Assembly: GCA_030840185.1 (NCBI GenBank)
Contig: JAUZFY010000103.1
Span: 1-10,551, forward strand
Origin: Microbacteriaceae bacterium
GTDB taxonomy: Bacteria > Actinomycetota > Actinomycetes > Actinomycetales > Microbacteriaceae
Direction of reading: 5' to 3'
DNA length: 10,551 nucleotides
Part shown: positions 6,729 to 10,551 of the stretch, in pieces
How the letters are laid out: every line of letters starts with the position of its first letter
Numbering within the stretch: the stretch's first letter is position 1
Notes under the pieces: generated by a model
What the model saw: the letters and a program-made list of their open reading frames with translations, nothing else
The model's database searches: none
What the model was told of the DNA's origin: nothing
Position numbers and translations under genes: made by a program

Positions 6729-7729
6729 CCCCCCGGCTGGCGGTCAAGGATCTGTCCGTACGCTTCGGCACCGACGAGGGCGAGATACTCGCGGTCGACC
6801 GCATGTCGTTTAGCGTCGAGCCCGGTGAGGTGCTCGCGCTGGTCGGCGAATCGGGCTGCGGCAAATCGGTCACGGCCATGTCGGTGCTGCGACTGCTGCC
6901 GAGCATCGCCTCCGTGAGCGGGAGCATCCTGCTGGACGACACCGAGTTGACCACGCTCTCGGCCGCCGAGATGCGGGAGGTCCGCGGTCGCGATATCTCG
7001 ATGATCTTCCAAGAGCCGATGACCTCGTTGAACCCGTCCTTCACGATCGGATTCCAGATCGGCGAGGTTCTGCGCCGGCACGAAGGAATGTCACGTCGGC
7101 AGGCCAGAGAGCGCGCCATCGAGCTGCTCGAACTGGTACGGATGCCCGCCCCAAGGTCGCGGGTCGACGAGTATCCGCACCAACTCTCGGGCGGCATGCG
7201 CCAACGCGTCATGATCGCAATGGCGGTGGCTTGCAGCCCGAAAGTGCTCATCGCCGATGAGCCGACTACCGCGCTCGACGTCACCATCCAGGCCCAGATC
7301 CTCGACATCCTCCGAGATCTCCGAGAGCGCGTCGGCACCTCTATTGTGCTGATCACCCACGACCTGGGCGTGGTCGCCGACATCGCCGACCGAGTCGAGG
7401 TGATGTACGCCGGACACAAGGTCGAGTCGGGGCCGGTGGACGACCTCTTCGAGAATCCGCAGCATCCGTACACCGTCGGACTGTTGGGGGCGGTCCCGCG
7501 TCCCGATCTCGCCGGTGGCATTCAGGTTCGGCTGCAGGAGATCCCCGGCCTGGTTCCGGTGCTGCGGTCCGAACCGGAGGCGTGTGTGTTCGCCCCGCGC
7601 TGTCTCCGGGCCACGACCGAGTGCAGGGAAGCCATGCCGCCCCTGGAGTTGCTGCAGCCCCGTCAGCATGCGGCCTGCTTTCATCCCGGCAGTCGGGTCG
7701 CCGATTACAGCGAAGGGGTCAGCGCATGA
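6725..7729 (+). CDS. Peptide-type ABC transporter ATP-binding protein, DppD-like
   Basis: A 334-residue cytoplasmic ATPase that powers the transporter as a heterodimer with the next product. Complete nucleotide-binding motifs are visible: Walker A GESGCGKS (41-48), Q-loop Gln96, signature LSGGM (154-158), Walker B VLIADEP (174-180, catalytic Glu179) and switch His212. The C-terminal oligopeptide-transporter extension (from about 230, HPYTVGLLGAVPRP) carries Cys287, 293, 300 and 318. These fit the Cys pattern reported to bind a [4Fe-4S] cluster in DppD-type subunits. The start is GTG 6725 in a GTGA overlap with the preceding permease stop. No key residue is missing. Confidence 0.95.
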   Translation: MTPRLAVKDLSVRFGTDEGEILAVDRMSFSVEPGEVLALVGESGCGKSVTAMSVLRLLPSIASVSGSILLDDTELTTLSAAEMREVRGRDISMIFQEPMTSLNPSFTIGFQIGEVLRRHEGMSRRQARERAIELLELVRMPAPRSRVDEYPHQLSGGMRQRVMIAMAVACSPKVLIADEPTTALDVTIQAQILDILRDLRERVGTSIVLITHDLGVVADIADRVEVMYAGHKVESGPVDDLFENPQHPYTVGLLGAVPRPDLAGGIQVRLQEIPGLVPVLRSEPEACVFAPRCLRATTECREAMPPLELLQPRQHAACFHPGSRVADYSEGVSA

Positions 7730-8757
7730 GCGAGAACGTGCTCGAGGTACGTCAACTCAAGAAATACTTCTCGCTGCCACGGTCCAGCGGGGGCTCGGTG
7801 CGCGCCGTGGACGGCGTCGACCTCACCATCGGCCAGGGCGAGGTCGTCGGACTCGTCGGCGAGTCCGGCAGCGGCAAGTCCACGGTCGGAAAGTGCATCG
7901 TTCGGCTGCTCGAACCCACCGAGGGAACCATCCGACTGCACGGCAGGGACATCACGACGGCATCACGGCGTCAACTTCGCGGCGTGCGCACCGAGATGCA
8001 GATGGTGTTCCAGGACCCGTACTCGACGCTGAATCCGCGAATGACGATCGGCGACATCGTGGCCGAGCCCATGCAGTTGCACAGGCTCGCCCGCGGGCGG
8101 GAGTTGGACACCAAGGTCGCGGGTCTTCTCGACAAGGTGGGGCTCGCAAGCCACCTGCGCCACCGCTATCCGCACGAACTGTCGGGCGGCCAGCGGCAGA
8201 GGGCCGGCCTGGCGAGATCCCTCAGCGTCGAACCAAGCCTGCTCGTCGCGGACGAGCCCGTCTCGGCACTCGACGTCTCGGTGCAGGCCGCGGTGCTCAA
8301 TTTGCTGATGGACCTCCAGCGCGACATGGGGTTCTCCTGCCTGTTCATCGGCCATGACCTCGCCACCGTCGAGTTCCTCTGCGACCGGGTCGCGGTCATG
8401 TATCTCGGCCGGATCGTCGAAGAGGTGAACACCACCGATCTGTTCCGGGCGCCGAAGCATCCGTACACGCAGTCCCTTCTGTCGGCCGCCGTGGTGCCCG
8501 ACCCGAAGCTGCAGCGCACGCGCCAGCGGATCGTGCTGCAAGGCGACATCCCCAGCCCCATAAATCCGCCGACGGGCTGCACCTTCCACACCCGCTGCCC
8601 GGTCGCGCAGTTACCCCTGTGCAGTGATACGTCCCCGACGCTGACCGACGTCACCGGTCGATCCCACCTTGCCAGCTGTCACCTGATCACGGCGGACGGC
8701 ACGGCGCCGGATGTCACCCTCAGTCAGACCACAGAAAACGCTTGGAGCAAAACTTGA
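7726..8757 (+). CDS. Peptide-type ABC transporter ATP-binding protein, DppF-like
   Basis: A 343-residue ATPase. ATG 7726 is chosen because it makes a 4-bp ATGA overlap with the preceding stop and opens directly on the ABC domain ([11 protein letters not shown]); an upstream GTG at 7582 in the same frame would overlap deeply with the previous gene. Motifs: Walker A GESGSGKS (45-52), Q-loop Gln96, signature LSGGQ (152-156), Walker B LLVADEP (172-178, Glu177), switch His210 in the variant context FIGHDL. A C-terminal extension has Cys285, 291, 299 and 318, again a four-Cys cluster. It is the second half of the transporter's ATPase heterodimer. One TTA leucine codon (8611-8613) stands out in this GC-rich gene. 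The stop overlaps the start of the hydrolase gene. Confidence 0.94.
   Translation: MSENVLEVRQLKKYFSLPRSSGGSVRAVDGVDLTIGQGEVVGLVGESGSGKSTVGKCIVRLLEPTEGTIRLHGRDITTASRRQLRGVRTEMQMVFQDPYSTLNPRMTIGDIVAEPMQLHRLARGRELDTKVAGLLDKVGLASHLRHRYPHELSGGQRQRAGLARSLSVEPSLLVADEPVSALDVSVQAAVLNLLMDLQRDMGFSCLFIGHDLATVEFLCDRVAVMYLGRIVEEVNTTDLFRAPKHPYTQSLLSAAVVPDPKLQRTRQRIVLQGDIPSPINPPTGCTFHTRCPVAQLPLCSDTSPTLTDVTGRSHLASCHLITADGTAPDVTLSQTTENAWSKT
8744..8747 (+). promoter_or_regulatory. Shine-Dalgarno GGAG deciding the TTG 8754 start
   Basis: GGAG ends 6 bases before TTG 8754, an ideal distance. It overlaps the alternative TTG at 8742 and therefore cannot serve that one. The resulting TTGA overlap matches the other junctions in this operon. 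Confidence 0.6.
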
Positions 8758-10544
8758 GCTTTACGACCCGCCCCACCCTCAAGGGAACCTTCGGCATGGT
8801 CTCGTCGACCCACTGGCTGGCCTCCCAGTCGGCGATGCGTTCACTCGAGCTGGGCGGCAACGCCTTCGACGCTGCCGCCACGGCGGCATTCGTGCTGCAT
8901 GTGGTGGAGCCCCACTTGAACGGGCCGGGCGGTGAGGTGCCGGCGATCATCGCCACTGCCGCGGATCCGACACCCCGGGTGCTCGCGGGCCAGGGTCCGG
9001 CACCCGCGGGCGCGACAATCGAGCATTTCACCTCGCTGGGGATGGACCTCATTCCCGGTTCGGGACCGCTGGCCGCGGCCGTACCCGGGGCGGTGGACGC
9101 CTGGCTGCTCTTGCTGCGTGACCATGGCACAATGACGCTCGCGGAGGTCCTGCAGCCGGCCATCGACTATGCCGGTGCCGGGCATCCGATCAGCGAGCCG
9201 ACCTGCTCGGCCATCGACAGCGTGAGCGAGCTGTTCCGCAACGACTGGCCGACATCCGCGGAGTTGTGGCTGCGCGACGGCACGACTCCCGTAGCCGGGT
9301 CGATGTTCGCGAATCCCGCGTATGCGCGCACGCTGAGTCGACTGGTCGGCCTGGCGGAAGCCGCGGCGGAGGACCGGGTGGCGCAGATCGAGGCAGCGCG
9401 CCGTGTCTGGAGCCAGGGATTCGTGGCCGAAGCGGTGGACGCCTTCTCGAGGAAAGCCTTCCGAGATTCCAGCGGTGAAGCCCACCCGGGGCTGGTGACC
9501 GGCAGCGACATGGCGGCGTTCTCCGCGACCTGGGAGGAGCCGGTGGTACTCGACTGGCACGGCTACTCGATCGCGAAGACCCAGGCGTGGGGGCAGGGGC
9601 CCGCCTTGCTCCAGACGCTGACCATTCTTGACGCCCTGGACGATCCCACCGCGCTGGACCCGTCGACCACGGCGGGCATGCACGCGATTGCGGAGTCGCT
9701 CAAGCTCGCGTTCGCAGATAGGGAGGCGTGGTACGGCGACCAGCAGCAAGTGCCGCTCGACGCTCTGCTCTCGCCCGCGTATGCCGCGCAGCGGGCAGGG
9801 CTGATCGGAGACCTGGCATCCCGCGAGGTGCGACCGGGCAGTCCCGACGGACGGCGACCGCGTATCGCCGCGTACCTCCTAGACCAGGCAGCGCGGCAAG
9901 GCGTTCGCCGGGACGCGACCACCGGTGAGCCGACCGTTGCGGCGAACGGGGTGGTGCGTGGGGACACTTGCCATGTGGACGTCGTCGACCGCTGGGGCAA
10001 CATGATCTCGGCAACCCCGAGTGGCGGCTGGCTGCAGAGCTCGCCGACGATTCCGGAGCTCGGATTCGCCCTCGGCAGCAGGCTGCAGATGTTCTGGCTG
10101 CAGGAGGGGCTGGCCTCGACGCTGGTGCCGGGGCGCCGCCCGCGGACCACGCTGACCCCCACCATGGTGCACAAGGATGGCATGCCGGTGTTGGCCTGCG
10201 GCTCCCCCGGCGGTGACCAACAGGATCAGTGGCAGTTGCTCTTCCTGCTGCGCCACCTGGTCGGAGGGCAGTCGTTGCAGGAGGCCATCGACGCGCCGAT
10301 GTGGCACACCACAAGTTTTCCTGGCTCATTCCACCCGCGCGACATCGAGCCGGCCGTACTCGTAGTTGAGGATCGGGTGGGTGACGACGTGATGGACGCG
10401 CTGACCCTGCGGGGACACGACATCCGGGTCTCGGGTTCCTGGAGCCTTGGCCGGATGTGCGCCGTGGCTCGTGATCCCGCGACGGGGGTGCTCTCCGCCG
10501 GGGCGAACCCGCGCGGAATGCAGGGCTACGCCGCCGGACGGTGA
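8754..10544 (+). CDS. Gamma-glutamyltransferase-family Ntn-hydrolase, probably cytoplasmic
   Basis: From TTG 8754 the protein has 596 residues, normal for the family. An alternative TTG at 8742 adds four. Early family features are GNAFDAAATAAFVLHVVEPH (35-54) and a GSGPLAAAVPGAVDAW block. The GDTCHVDVVDRWGNM segment contains Thr405, aligned with the autoprocessing nucleophile Thr391 of E. coli Ggt, and GSPGG follows later. Self-cleavage before Thr405 would give subunits of about 404 and 192 residues. There is no signal peptide, unlike periplasmic Ggt, so it likely acts in the cytoplasm. The residue after the nucleophile is Cys instead of the usual Thr, and several gamma-glutamyl-binding residues appear replaced. 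It is translationally coupled to a peptide importer, so it probably hydrolyses the imported compound. Substrates could be gamma-glutamyl peptides, glutathione derivatives or other amides. Confidence 0.9.
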   Translation: MSFTTRPTLKGTFGMVSSTHWLASQSAMRSLELGGNAFDAAATAAFVLHVVEPHLNGPGGEVPAIIATAADPTPRVLAGQGPAPAGATIEHFTSLGMDLIPGSGPLAAAVPGAVDAWLLLLRDHGTMTLAEVLQPAIDYAGAGHPISEPTCSAIDSVSELFRNDWPTSAELWLRDGTTPVAGSMFANPAYARTLSRLVGLAEAAAEDRVAQIEAARRVWSQGFVAEAVDAFSRKAFRDSSGEAHPGLVTGSDMAAFSATWEEPVVLDWHGYSIAKTQAWGQGPALLQTLTILDALDDPTALDPSTTAGMHAIAESLKLAFADREAWYGDQQQVPLDALLSPAYAAQRAGLIGDLASREVRPGSPDGRRPRIAAYLLDQAARQGVRRDATTGEPTVAANGVVRGDTCHVDVVDRWGNMISATPSGGWLQSSPTIPELGFALGSRLQMFWLQEGLASTLVPGRRPRTTLTPTMVHKDGMPVLACGSPGGDQQDQWQLLFLLRHLVGGQSLQEAIDAPMWHTTSFPGSFHPRDIEPAVLVVEDRVGDDVMDALTLRGHDIRVSGSWSLGRMCAVARDPATGVLSAGANPRGMQGYAAGR

Positions 10545-10551
10545 CGCCAGC

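Noticed and set aside
1..10551. tRNA or rRNA genes, CRISPR arrays, insertion sequences, prophage genes
   Set aside because: I looked for these on both strands and saw no array-like repeats, transposase or integrase features, or tRNA-like folds.

Overview
The window is high-GC DNA with short intergenic gaps, frequent GTG and TTG starts and 4-bp stop/start overlaps. It carries a DUF6230/DUF6114 gene pair, which I know mainly from Streptomyces and related actinobacteria. I infer a free-living actinobacterium (Actinomycetota). The sequence alone does not fix the genus.

Left edge (1-281): the C-terminal end of a GH15 family glucoamylase/trehalase-like gene enters from outside the window. It is interrupted by an in-frame TAG, with clear family sequence in the same frame on both sides. 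It converges on a TetR-type repressor gene (345-944, minus strand).

Centre-left (945-3070): the repressor diverges from a three-gene plus-strand operon. This encodes a secreted DUF6230 protein, a four-helix DUF6114 membrane protein, and a secreted proline-rich protein whose best start is a CTG. A perfect palindrome (two 9-bp arms around 5 bp) lies over the -35 box and spacer of the operon promoter, so the repressor probably controls the operon directly. A rho-independent terminator at about 3030-3070 closes it. The function of this envelope cassette is unknown, and it is the least described part of the window.

Right (3238-10544): a six-gene operon encodes a complete peptide-type ABC importer: lipoprotein binding protein, DppB-like and DppC-like permeases, and DppD-like and DppF-like ATPases. 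A gamma-glutamyltransferase-family Ntn-hydrolase without a signal peptide follows. From the first permease onward, every junction is a 4-bp stop/start overlap (ATGA, GTGA, ATGA, TTGA). The likely logic is uptake of a peptide or amide followed by cytoplasmic hydrolysis, comparable to E. coli gsiABCD next to the Ntn-hydrolase gene iaaA. The hydrolase keeps the nucleophilic Thr and the GSPGG motif. By eye it has lost several residues that hold the gamma-glutamyl group in E. coli Ggt, so its substrate may not be a classical gamma-glutamyl compound.
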